Source: Impatiens glandulifera
Taxonomy: Eukaryota; Streptophyta; Magnoliopsida; Ericales; Balsaminaceae
Direction of reading: 5' to 3'
DNA: 64,000 bases
Assembly (NCBI RefSeq): GCF_907164915.1
Contig: NC_061867.1
Location: 43,744,242 to 43,808,241, forward strand
Shown piece after piece: positions 44,098 to 55,239 of the stretch (position 1 is its first letter; each line of letters starts with the position of its first letter). A model generated the notes under the pieces. It did not search any database. It saw nothing but the letters and a program-made list of their open reading frames with translations, and was not told the DNA's origin. The translations under genes were made by a program, and so were the position numbers.

Positions 44098-44480
44098 ACA
44101 AATAAGGTGCAACAGAACTGAGGTTCACATAAAGGCATGAGAAGATTACAACGGAACCTTTGGAGGAGAAGACAATTTATTGATAGTAAAGAAACCTGCA
44201 TATTTAATCATTGTTATATTTACGACACAAATATGTTAAAGATTGGCCCATTTGAAAACAGAAGAAGATAAAGTGTGGTGATATGTTTTAATTGAATTTG
44301 AATTTTGAGTAAGCAAATAGTTTCTTCCATTTTATGTGGGAATCATCGTTTACAATGACTAGTACGTTTTAGCAATACGCACTTGTTGTGAAGAACTAGA
44401 GGTACAAGGAGTAACAGACATCAATTTTCTTGAGCTGAACTAGTGCAAGAGAACAACAAATTGTCGTTTAAATTTAAACT
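44098..44480. other. Spacer after copia element 2
   Basis: This should continue the sequence interrupted at 19487. I see no coding or CACTA-end signal here. Confidence 0.4.
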
Positions 44481-44690
44481 GACATTTTCTCAAATTCGGA
44501 ACCATGTATATCACATATTGGGTTAGATTGCAACACCCACATACATATATAACTTTTTCATTACTCAAATTCGCCACCACATATACCACCTCTTGGGTTA
44601 AGACTTTAGGTTCCGGCACCCACATGCACATATAACTCTTTTATTCCTCAAATTTGAAACCACATATACTACTTATTGGGCAAGGTCTCA
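44481..44690. repeat. Imperfect tandem repeat, ~85-90-bp unit
   Basis: Two and a half units share CTCAAATTYGRMACCAYRTATA, YTTGGGTTA, CACCCACATRCA and TATAACTYTTT. Confidence 0.65.
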
Positions 44691-45718
44691 ACAAGAGACA
44701 ATGTGGTTGCTACTTCAATTCGAACCAACATTCTCTCAAATTCACACTCACATATAGACCATACATTCTCCTTAAAAAAAATGTATTATTAACACCCATT
44801 CTCAATTCCCTAAAATTTACAACCCACATGTACCATCAACATCGTCATTTTAGACTTTATAATACTTACTCTCAAACTCGAATTAGGTGGGATTTGAACT
44901 CTAGTCTCAAGTATGAATTAATCGATAGATCACTTATGGTTATGAATTCAATTTATAATTTTGTATATTTATATTTTAGGTAAGATTTTAACTAACATTT
45001 TAATTAGTATATTACCAACATGATATTCATACTCATTTATATTGAAATGAAGATTCAAAATAAAAGTGAGTATTTAACACTCATCATTAAAAATATATGA
45101 ATTAAAGTATATGATTATGAAGGTAAAATAATGTGTTATCTAAATCATATAACATAGTTTAGGTCTTAAAATTATTTTATAAGAAATTAATACAATTTTT
45201 TAAGATTATATATATGCATTGTCATTCATTTATCACACTTTATGTTAAATTTAAAATAAAAGGCTTTATTAGTTTAGTTAGTTAAAATGTTGAACATAAA
45301 TTGTTAACAATATCACATATTTATCAAATTTTATGTTGAATATAATATATAAAAATAATGAGGAGGGAGTGACTAGGACAACGACTCCCCACATGGCATG
45401 CCGCTGTAGATTTCTTTTTAAAAAAAAATAACAAACTCTTTTATTCTTTTCCGCGCCTCTTCCTCTTTTTTATCCAATCTGTTTTTTTCTCTCTATCTCG
45501 CCTCTTCCCTCTCAAAAGTCAAATACAAAGGAGAGATAAGAATGAAGGAGGAGGCAATAGATTTGTTAGGGCGGATCAAACATATCTGATTTATTATTGG
45601 CGTTTTAAGGAAATCACCGATATGTTGTAGGACTACATTCCCAACTTGAGCCTCAGATTCGACTACGACGATGACTCCTCAATGTAAGTACATAGTCTCA
45701 ACAACCGCTATCTAGAGA
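44691..45718. other. AT-rich spacer
   Basis: No gene is recognised. A less AT-rich block at 45360-45560 begins GAGGAGGGAGTGACTAGGAC and has CT-rich stretches. It could be a transposon end, but no matching terminus was found. Confidence 0.4.
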
Positions 45719-46500
45719 GCAGGTGAAACTTATCTCTTCCTCGCCTTCGCACACCAATCAGTCGTCATTCTAGTGCATCTCAATATTGGACTTGAAGAAG
45801 AAGATTTTCACCAGTCTATCGAAAAAGTGCGACGACAAGAAAGGGTAATGGAGGTAACTCAATAATTACATCTTCAACCGACCTTATCAGGCATTCTCCT
45901 TCCCCTTGTTTAGATCTTCACCATCAAAATCCAATTAAAATCTCTTCAAATGCATATAAATCTCTTTCTCAATGTATGACTAACAGATTCGTTTCATTTC
46001 CTATCTTCTTCTTTTCTTATGTAAATTGTTGTTGTAGTTCAATTTATAAGAAATTTACAGTTCATTATTATTTATCAACCTATATTGTTATGTCTATGAA
46101 CCTGAATGTTATGTTTATTAAATTAAAATATGAGAGTAGGTGAATCTTTCCTCTTCATCGCCTTCACACACTAATCAGTCGCCATTCAAGTGCTTCTCAA
46201 TCTCGGACTTGAAGAAGAAGATTTTCACCAGCATGTAGAAAAGGTGTGGCAACAAGGAAGGGCGACAAAGATAACTCCATAATGATATCTTCGACCGACC
46301 TCATCAGACATTCTCTTGGCACCTTGTTTAGATCTTTATCATCAAAAGTCAACAAAAATATCTTCAAATGCACATAAATTTCTTTCTTAATGTATTACTA
46401 ACTGATTCGTTTCATTTCTTATCTTCTTCTTTTTCTTTTCTTTTTCTTCTTTTCTATTGTAAAATGTTGCTGCAGTTCAGTTTATAAAAAATTACAATTC
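45719..46500. repeat. Direct duplication, two ~390-bp units
   Basis: The segments starting near 45719 and 46135 share CGGACTTGAAGAAGAAGATT or its variant, TTTTCACCAG, TCTTCRACCGACC and CTTGTTTAGATCTT in the same order, with many point differences. No open frame is conserved, so not a gene pair. Confidence 0.7.
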
Positions 46501-46554
46501 ATTCAACCTGGAATTTTATGTTTATTAACCTTAAATATTATTTTTATAAACGTG

Positions 46555-46815
46555 AAATGTTATGTTTATTAACCTGAAGTGTAATGTCTGATACACTAAA
46601 GTGTAGTGTCTGTTACACTGAAGTGTAATGTCTGATATACTGAAGTGTAATGTCATTTAAACTGAAGTGCAATATCTAATATACTGAAGTGTAATGTCTG
46701 ATATACTGAAGTGTAATTTCATTTAAACTGAAATGCAATATCTAATATACTAAAGTGTAATATCTAATTAGCTGAAGTGTCATGTCTGATATATTGAACT
46801 GTAATGTCTAATATA
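46555..46815. repeat. Minisatellite, ~21-bp unit, about 12 copies
   Basis: Variants of ACTGAAGTGTAATGTCTGAT repeat head to tail, with TCATTTAA and TCTAATAT variants forming a higher-order alternation. Confidence 0.88.
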
Positions 46816-46899
46816 CTTGTAACCCACAAAAAATCCTTTGGTTTCGTGGTAAGCTCGAAGTTCGAAAATTTCAACATCGGTTTGTGTGTTAGGAATCTT

Positions 46900-49899
46900 T
46901 TTAAAATAAAACATTATTTTAAAATATTTTCGAATAAATCCTATCAGATTTTGAAATTGTAAGCACTAAAAATAAACACTTGAATTTATGAAATTAAAAT
47001 AATTTTTTTAATTTTTTTTAAATTAATAAAATCAAAATAATGACCTCAAGGCCAAAAACTCATTTCAAATAATTAATTAGGATTAATTATTGTACTAATT
47101 AATTTGGATTAATTATTTTACTAATTAATCAAATTAATTTAGAGTTAAGACCAAAACAAAAAATAAAATTATTTAGGATAAATGTTGTACCTATTTTATC
47201 TTACAATAATTTTAGAAAAATAAAGGGACAAAAATAAATAATTTAAAATGAATTGTTGTATCCATTTCATTTAAAACAATTATTTATTTAACCTTAAAAA
47301 TATACAAAAATAAAATAAAATGAATTTGCAAAATATTTGCCATATTCATTTTAATATTTTGTGTGTTTAAAAAGATCAAAACAAAAGCCAAAAAGGTGAA
47401 TGAAAAATTAATTTCAAACAAACTCTTAATATTTTAAAATAAAATTAAATCTGTAATCGGGTGCAGCCGAAAACAGACGAAAATGTTGCAGCAGAAACTG
47501 CATCCATCAGATTGATGCAGCATTCTTATCCAATGCCCAAGCGCAGACCGCGTAGCCCGTTGTAGCAGAAGAAGCGCGCGCCCGAGCTGCAGGTGATCAG
47601 CTAACACGGACATTAACTCCATCCCTTCAATCGCTGACAGAACGTTGCGCCTTGATGGATCACTGACGGAATGCCTTGCGAATGCTGGACGCGCACAAAA
47701 TGACATTGTTTTGATCTATGGTCTTCTTCTTCATCGTGAAGTCGTGAGAATAAGGATGAAGATCTGTCTTCAATTTCTCACACATGGAACTTAACTGTTA
47801 GTCAGCCATTTTGGTTGACTTAAAGCTTGAAATAATTATCCTACCACGGTGATCATTTATCTCCATCAAAATAGGGATGATTCATCCCTATTCGAAAAGT
47901 TGACTCAAGAAAATCCAAAACGCCATTAATGGCTTTTGGCTGATTTAGGTCACTTGAAACCTCCACCGACTCAGGGCAGCTATAAATAGACCTCCTGAGT
48001 TATTCGCAATCTAAGGAATGAACTCCCCCTCCAAATCAAAGAAAATCAAATATCTGCCATTAAAGCTTGAAGCTTTTAGATTTTTTCAAATTTTCTATTT
48101 GACGCCTTAGAACTTGGATATGAGCATTCCAAAAGCTTCCTTAAGGATCATGGAGTGGTCTTCAATCCTTGATAAGGATCCTATCACCCTCAAATTCATA
48201 TTTACAGTTTGAATTTTAAATTTTTATATTTTAAATATATTAAGTTTGTATGCTTGCTGTTTATGGTATTTTATGGTTAAATAATGATCCTAGGATAATT
48301 TAGAAACTATTTGGATAAGATAGAACCGATAAATCGATCTAAATAAAAAAAACAAATTTGAAATTTTAAAATCCAAAAATTGGGTTTGTTGTTCTTGGGC
48401 TAATTCTGTTTAATCATAGCCCAGAAAACTTCCCAACAGTATTGTAATGATGTTAGACAAATGTTTAAATCATGTTTGATCCATCCCAATTATGTTTGAT
48501 CACAATAAAAAATTTCAAAATAATTGAAAATTTTGAGTTCTTGAATTTATTCATACAAGTAGCCAATGTACTTGTTTTGGTACCAATCAAATATATGCAG
48601 TATAAGGAAGCTATTAGATAACTCTTTACATTTCAAAACATATTTAAAATTAAAAACCCGATTTTTTATCACAAACTTTTTTGAACAAATTGATCATCAA
48701 GCAGGTTCTTTCCTAGAGATAATGATGAACATGTTCCTGGGAGCTTTGTGAAGCTACCCAAACCCTTGGATCAAAGAATTAATGCTAAAACAATGAAATT
48801 ATAAAACTGAACCTTTGTGTTCTTGAGGACCAAGGCTCACTAGCGCAGAACCGAGAGATTTATACACCTTGACTGAGGGACTTAGTCCTAAACTAACCCA
48901 AGACCGATAAGTTTGTACACCTAGACCGGTAAGATCATCCAAGGACCGAGAGTCCTTAGAATCTAGACCGAGGGACTTTGGCACTTAGATCGAAGATCTT
49001 GAGCCTCGACCAAGAGACTCTTCAGCCCGGACCGAGGGTCTATTGACCTCGACCAAGAAAATTGAACTAGAGGCTTAGGACTCTGGTCCTAAGGCCCAAT
49101 TTGGTTCCACTTTTCAAAATTCAAAATTATTTTTGTAAATTTGGGACCTTAAACTATTTTCTAAAAATCCCAAAAAATTAGAAAACTATTTCAAAATATT
49201 TTTGGGATATTTCTCACAATAAAATATTTTTGAGTAAGGCATGTTTAATGTTTATTTCTAAACCTTAACACCCTTAAAATAACTTATGTTCTTCAAGTGT
49301 AATCTTCCCTAGATATCATCAGGAACATGTACCATCATTTTAAATACTATTATTTCAATATTTTAAATAACGCTAAAATCTAGAAGCATGACTATGACAG
49401 GAAGAATAATCGGTTAAAACTCAAACGTTATACAACTGATTTTCAAAAGCTAACATTATATGTAGAGACTGTTTTTAAAGCGGGTACAGAGGATGAAGCG
49501 CGTAAGTCCTTTCTCGAGTATCACCAAACTACGAATTAAAAAAAACTTTGGTCAATAGGTTTATATACGTATACCAACTTTTATTAATTTTTAAAAATCA
49601 ATTGGCGTCTGTATTTCAAAATAAATAGTCTTTTAAATTAAATATGTTTAATTAATTTAAAATAAAGTATTTTTAACAATCAAATTGTGATTTTATTATC
49701 ATAAATCCCCAGATTATTTAAAATTGAAGCCCGAAGTTAATTATTTTTATTTAATTTCAAAAGATGTCAATAATTAATGAAATCTTTTAAAAATAATGTT
49801 TTATTTTTAAAAAAAATCTAACATGCAAACCGAGGTTGAATTTCTCAAACTTTTAGCTTTTCATAGAAACCTACGCAAGTGGTTTTTCCGGGGGTTACA
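46900..49899 (+). repeat. Presumed 5' LTR of a Tat/Ogre-like Ty3/gypsy element
   Basis: About 3 kb lying directly before a Tat/Ogre-type primer site. It holds a plausible core promoter (CTATAAATAGA at 47980-47990), an array of imperfect ~30-bp units with GACCGAGGGACTT (48840-49070), and repeat R3 at 46965-47440, shared with 12850-13235. The left boundary is uncertain and no second LTR was found, so the assignment rests on position and on the primer site. Confidence 0.45.
47980..47990 (+). promoter_or_regulatory. TATA box in the presumed gypsy LTR
   Basis: CTATAAATAGA, a strong plant TATA consensus, in the middle of the presumed LTR and oriented toward gag. Confidence 0.5.
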
Positions 49900-49905
49900 A
49901 CTTTC

Positions 49906-49923
49906 TGATGACTCCGCTAGGGA
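49906..49923 (+). other. Primer binding site-like sequence of the gypsy element
   Basis: TGATGACTCCGCTAGGGA resembles the TGGCGACTC(C/T)GCTGGGGA site used by Tat/Ogre-lineage gypsy elements, with three mismatches. It lies a few bases after a CA end. Confidence 0.5.
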
Positions 49924-50559
49924 TTACATGTTTAACTCAAAAACATAAACATGGGTTTTCAAACGTTTATATCACGTTTTCAACTTAACAGGCTTGTCTT
50001 GAAAGGTATAACAACTTAAAAGACACATATGTTTTATCCTTATTTATAGCATTTATGGGTAAAGGGTATATCACCCTCTTCTTACTTGCAAAGAAGTACA
50101 CGACCCCTATAGTACTTCTACACCTATGTGTCAATGAGGAATGACAACTTGTTACAAACCGAGTGATGTTGCGAGAGGAAAAACTAGAATACACGGGATC
50201 GACCACACCTTTATGTGACTACAATATATGTATTATGGGTATGCATGCATAGTCTAAGAGAGAATCTCAAACACGTTCCTTTTTTTCAAAACGAATTCAT
50301 GTTTGTAAATGTTTTGAATTTTCAATCACAGACAATGTCCATGCTGACGGAAGTCAAGCTAATCCCGTGGATTTAAAATTTCTAAGAAAATAAGTGGAAC
50401 CATGGAATTTACTGACTAACCTCCATCATGAGGTTCGCAAACTTAAAAATAAACCTCACATTATATAAATGCAAAGGATATGGGTCCAAACCGGACATGT
50501 TTACTATGTGGGAGAAAGACCCATGTGTCCAACCATAGAAGAGTTTTAATCTATCCTAA

Positions 50560-51880
50560 TGGTAGACAATAAACAAATTCTACACTTGAAGCCACATGTA
50601 GAATTAATGTTTCTAAAGCGCTCTTGCAAGAGGAATACGAATACACTAAAACAACACCCGAGACAATCCTCAGAAACAATGTCATTGACTTCCAAAAATT
50701 GACAAAATTGGAAATCAGGAATGGACAAGTTCCCCTAACTATGGGATCCTCATTGATAACAATGATAGTCCTGTTGGACCATTTCTTCATGGCTCGGGTG
50801 GATGATAAGCCATCTTCTAAAATCATGGAGGTAGCATACCACATGCATAGGGGAAACAAAGACCCCTCATGTATCATCTTGGTTTAAACATTGATGAGTT
50901 TGAACGACTTGTTCTTAATCTCTTCCATGATCAAAAGATTCTCACCTCTAGTCCTCTATACCTGGTTGCTTGATAATCTTGGACGACTGTCGTCGATGGC
51001 CTAGAGACATATTATCCTATTCTCTTCAATAACGAAGGATGTTAAATTCCTCGCCTGGACCCCTCGTGGAAAGTGATGACGAAGTCAGTGATTTACTCCC
51101 ATGGTACCCCATCAAGAGAATGGAATACATGATGGATGATTTATCCATGATCATGCTTATGGGCTTGGAATGGGTTACATTCTACTACACACATGACCTC
51201 TACAAACAGTTTGGTCATGATTTTATGCCCCTTTATATAGGAAATGACATCGCTATAGACATGTCGATTGATCACAAGGCCTATACAAGCTATTTTGGGA
51301 AATGGCACATTGCCTCTCAAATGAATATTCCGAAAGAGTGAAAGAATTACTTGACCTTCATTCTTGAAGAAAACGAGAGGGTCTAGAAGAATGAAGAGGA
51401 GGAAGCTTCCAATATATGGACATGCTATAGTAGGACTACAACCCTTTGATCCTTCACTTTTTCCCTTTTAGACTCTCTCTGTAAAATATCAACAAGAGAG
51501 TCTTGTCTGTAACAAACTAAGCGAGTATGTGAATACAACAACTCTATGTTTGTTTATCGAATCACAAAAGAGATGTTCACTTTCTAGGATTCATTTTATA
51601 TGCATATGCATTGCATTTTTATTTTCTTCTAACTGCAAACTCTCACATATTTTTCTTCGTAACATTCCACAATTGCGACAAGTCAACACAACCCCTAGAA
51701 AGAGAGATAAAACACCGGACGTTTTATACGCCACCAAATGACCGAAGAACCCTGTGTACCTGAAACGGTCTCAATAACCGAGTTCAGGGAAATGAAGGCA
51801 TCTTTTACAACATTTAATAGAGAAACTTGCATTGATTACAGCTTCTTTAGCTAATCAACAAAATCCGTCTATATCTCAAA
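50560..51880 (+). pseudogene. Gypsy element N-terminal gag-like region, broken
   Basis: Open pieces with stops between them: 50624-50887, and 51039-51341 (LLPWYPIKRMEYMMDD, SMIMLMGLEWVTFYY, IDMSIDHKAYTSYFGKWHI). The second matches, in the same order, the frame on the opposite strand at 63928-63638 (LLPWYPIKKMAYMIDDESMI), so it is a family-conserved protein rather than chance. The style resembles DUF7745-like regions of plant gypsy elements. The region ends at 51880 near the plastid insertion. Confidence 0.55.
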
Positions 51881-51914
51881 ACATACCATCTTCTCCTCAA
51901 TTCCCTAACTAAGA

Positions 51915-53375
51915 AATCCTAGTTTTAACATACATTTCATTATTCCATTCCTTAAAATCCTCAGACCATTCAGGATCTTGCAATAATAGTATACGTCCTA
52001 TATTTTTGGCTATTATCAATGAAGGTAATGTAATATATTTTCTAAGCGTTGATTGAGTTAATATGAAACCTCTTATTACTTGAGAAAGTGGAATGCTATC
52101 CCATATTTCAGCTATTTCTATTCGTTCTTTTTCATTTTTTTTGCTCTTTTCCTTTTTTCTCTGTTTTTCTGTATAATCGCAAATTTTACATTCTGCTTCT
52201 TTTCTTACTCTTTCCAAAATAGATTTTTTTAAAAAAAGTTTCATTAGTACGGATAGATAAAAAAAAGGGGAGGGTCCTTTTTTATCCTGTCCAAAAAGAG
52301 TGGGGAATGCACATTTGCTTGAAACAATTTTCCAATAATTATTTTCTTCCTTTGGGCGCGAATAGAACCTTTTATTATATTTTTTCGAAAATCAGATTGT
52401 TGTGAATAACGTATCAAAGATATTTGATTTGGTTTAGGGGAATTCTGAGTTTCCTTGTTATTAATATCAATATTACTTTCGTTATCGGAAAAATTACTAC
52501 ACGTTTGAATTTTCTTGAACGAATTTGATGTCCTACTTGCACTTTTTCAGCACTTTTTGTTTCTTGTTGGTCTAATTCCTTGATTAATTTGTATGACCAT
52601 CTAGGGATTTTTTTATTTATTTCTTTAATTTCAATCATTTTTTTCAACATTAGCATTACTTTGAATCGCATTGAAAAGAAATTTCAATTTTTTTTTTCAT
52701 ATTTTGACTCTATTTTTTTTTTTGTTGGGAAAATAAAGAGGATTTTTTCAACTTTAAACTCAATTTAATTCCCTATCGAGTTCACTCATTAAACTGAATT
52801 TTTTTTTGATTTTTGGCGAGAATGAGGTTTTTTCAAGTATATCCAATTTTTCTTCAAAATCTTGGTATTGGTAATTAGTATTAATAAAAAAAAGAGTATG
52901 AATTTTATTTATACAAAAGCTCTCTGTTAAACTTTTTAACAAAGTCTGATTTCTAATTAAAAGTAAATTTTTTTTATTGCTCCACGGTGTGACCCATTCA
53001 ATAAAGGATCATATATTCTAAAAAATATTCTTTTTTAGTCTCATCATTACATATTTGAATCTTGTTTTCGAGTATAGTTAAAAAAAAGATCTTTATCTAA
53101 ACTATCCATTTTTTTTTTGAAGTCCTCATTAATATTCTTACTTTTTTCTTTGTTGCTATAAATTGACCTAACCTTGTATAATTCAGCAAGGTCTAATTTT
53201 TTTTATCGACGGGGACATCCTTTTTTCTATCATTCAAAAAAAGTATATAAACTTGGAGGATATGTAAATAATATTTTTTCTTTGCCATCATTTTGACATG
53301 TATAAAAAAAATATTGTGACATTTTATTTCGTGGAGCATTTTTACATCGATTATTTTCACTCCTATTAACCCCCA
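51915..53375 (-). pseudogene. ycf1: Plastid ycf1 (TIC214) fragment inserted in nuclear DNA (NUPT)
   Basis: On the minus strand several consecutive frames read as the C-terminal half of plastid Ycf1, a protein of the chloroplast protein-import complex: [17 protein letters not shown] and [22 protein letters not shown] near 53330-53240, [20 protein letters not shown] and [12 protein letters not shown] at 52600-52500, and [57 protein letters not shown] at 52140-51920. Frameshifts between the blocks and many poly-T runs show decay. Segment order is plastid-like, so it is one continuous insertion of about 1.46 kb. It interrupts the gypsy gag region. Confidence 0.9.
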
Positions 53376-53376
53376 T

Positions 53377-53894
53377 CCTATTGGTCAAAAATCTCAAGAA
53401 GAAGTCTCTCTCTATGAAGATTCCGAAGAGGATATCGACCTAACTACACGGGTATAACATGAGGAAATAATACCCCCTGGGATCACAGGAAAAACAAATT
53501 CCAGCGGTTGATCAATCACCGCTATCAGAATATGAACGTCAAATGGCTCAAGTTCAAGCCATGTAGGCAGAGATGCAAGTCCAGCTAAACAAGTAAGCTA
53601 AGGGTAAAAGCACTGAAGAACATCATGACTTGCATCTCTGCCTATTGGTCAAAAATCTCAAGAAGAAGTCTCTCTCTCTATGAAGATTCCGAAAAGGATA
53701 TCGACCTAACTACACGGGTATAACATGAGGAAATAATACCCCCCGGGATCACAGGAAAAACAAATTCCAGCGGTTGATCAATCACCGCTATCAGAATATG
53801 AACGTCAAATGGCTCAAGTTCAAGCCATGTAGGCAGAGATGCAAGTCCAGCTAAACAAGTAAGCTAAGGGTAAAAGCACTGAAGAACATCATGA
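53377..53894 (+). repeat. Tandem duplication of a gag segment (252 and 254 bp) with inverted filler
   Basis: 53377-53628 and 53641-53894 are near-identical (both begin CCTATTGGTCAAAAATCTCA and end CATCATGA). The 12-bp join extends to an 18-nt segment (53627-53644) that is the exact reverse complement of 53564-53581 in the first copy. The duplication begins within a few bases of the plastid insert. Confidence 0.92.
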
Positions 53895-55230
53895 TTGTAA
53901 AGATGCTATGAAAGCTACAGAACGAGCAATTATTCCGATAGGCGTAAAACTTCCAGCCCTATCCCAGTACATAGGAAAAAGCAAACCATCAGTAGTTCTC
54001 AAAATATATACCTCTACAATGACCCCATTGTGACTCTGAGAACCAATTGTTCTCCACTTATTCCCTTAGTACCTTGATGAAGTTGCTCTGCGCTGGTATA
54101 CCAACAAAATTAGTCTATCTACAGAGAATAAAGGAACTAGCTACAGCGTTCATAGAACACTTCTCAATGCATCTTAACATCGAATAACTAGAAAAAAGAC
54201 TGAAGAACATCAAAAAAGGAGAAAATGAGAAATTCTTCGTGTTTATATAAAGATGGAAACTTATCACTGAGGAAATCGATTCCTTCCTCAACGAACAACG
54301 ACAAATCGATATGGGGCTTGTCCTAAATGGATTTTTTTTGGATTAAATTGGTTTTTTCTCTCTCCTCTCATCCATCACTTCAATCTTTTCAATCACTTTC
54401 TTTCTCTATTTAAAATACCATTTTACCCTTACCAATTTTTCTAAATTTTAAATTATTAAACTCTATTACCCAGTGGCATGCTCTATAATTTTTAACAACA
54501 ATAGGGACTTAAATGTCCTAAAACTCATTCTACCCAAATAAACTTGTTCATATTTCATACAGGTTTTTCTAACACTGTAACCAAAATAATCCAAATAATC
54601 CTATTTAGGACAAGCCAATGATTTTGGAAAATATTAACGAGAGATATTCTATTGGATTCGCCATCAAAACCTTCCAAATTATGAAGCAATTTCTATAGAC
54701 TTCCATTAACCTCGATGACGCTATCAAGAAGGAAGTGAAAAAGGGAACATCGGTCAAAGCTACCCCACCTCCAAGTCATTTCTCAAGAAAGAAAAAAATA
54801 GAAGTACACTAGGTAACCACTGTCTGGCACGAGCAATCGCCTAAAAAGGTGAGTCCAAGTAAGTCTCCATAGTCCAAGGTAGGTACAACCTCTCCTACAT
54901 AGGGCACACCTCCTAAGGCACCCAAACCTCCTAGGGTCTTTGACGACTTAGGAGTTCCTTTGAGCTAGGTGATGAAGATTCTTTAAACCTCTCTCCCCAA
55001 GAACAGACAGACCAATCTTGGGAAAATATGAGAATGTTTGGTGCGACTACCACCAAGATAAGGGTCATGTTACTGATAGTTGTAGTGCCCTCAATCACCT
55101 ATTCTAGGACTTGATCAATCAGAACGTGATCGCCAAGCCGAAAATAGCCAAGAATTCGCTACCAGATCACAAAGTCAATATTCTCACCACTAACGAAGCA
55201 TCCCTTGACTTCAATTTTTACTAGACCTAT
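53379..55230 (+). pseudogene. Gypsy Gag, C-terminal part (broken, MITE inserted)
   Basis: Degenerate Gag sequence with many stops. Across the MITE the reading continues: SFLNEQRQIDM before, then ILENINERYSIGFAIKTFQI after. LDDAIKKEVKKGTSVK and a knuckle WCDYHQDKGHVTDSC at about 55040-55085 follow, a CX2HX4HX4C-type variant seen in Tat-lineage gypsy elements. The same motifs in the opposite copy (61688-61500) read VGFAVKTFQNMKKLL and LDDAIKKERKKRGK. It is non-functional. Confidence 0.8.
54314..54617. mobile_element. MITE with GGCTTGTCC terminal inverted repeats
   Basis: 304 bp; the left end is GGGCTTGTCCTAAATGGATT and the complement of the right end TGGCTTGTCCTAAATAGGAT. Flanking ATG trinucleotides (54311-54313, 54618-54620) form a 3-bp duplication, and removing one copy and the element restores Gag reading. 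The 3-bp duplication suits PIF/Harbinger or CACTA-related MITEs; the superfamily is not settled. Confidence 0.85.
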
Positions 55231-55239
55231 CCGTAACAC

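Noticed and set aside
47434..47706. 90-codon minus-strand ORF
   Set aside because: Lies in the presumed gypsy LTR, opposite to its transcription; no domain seen.
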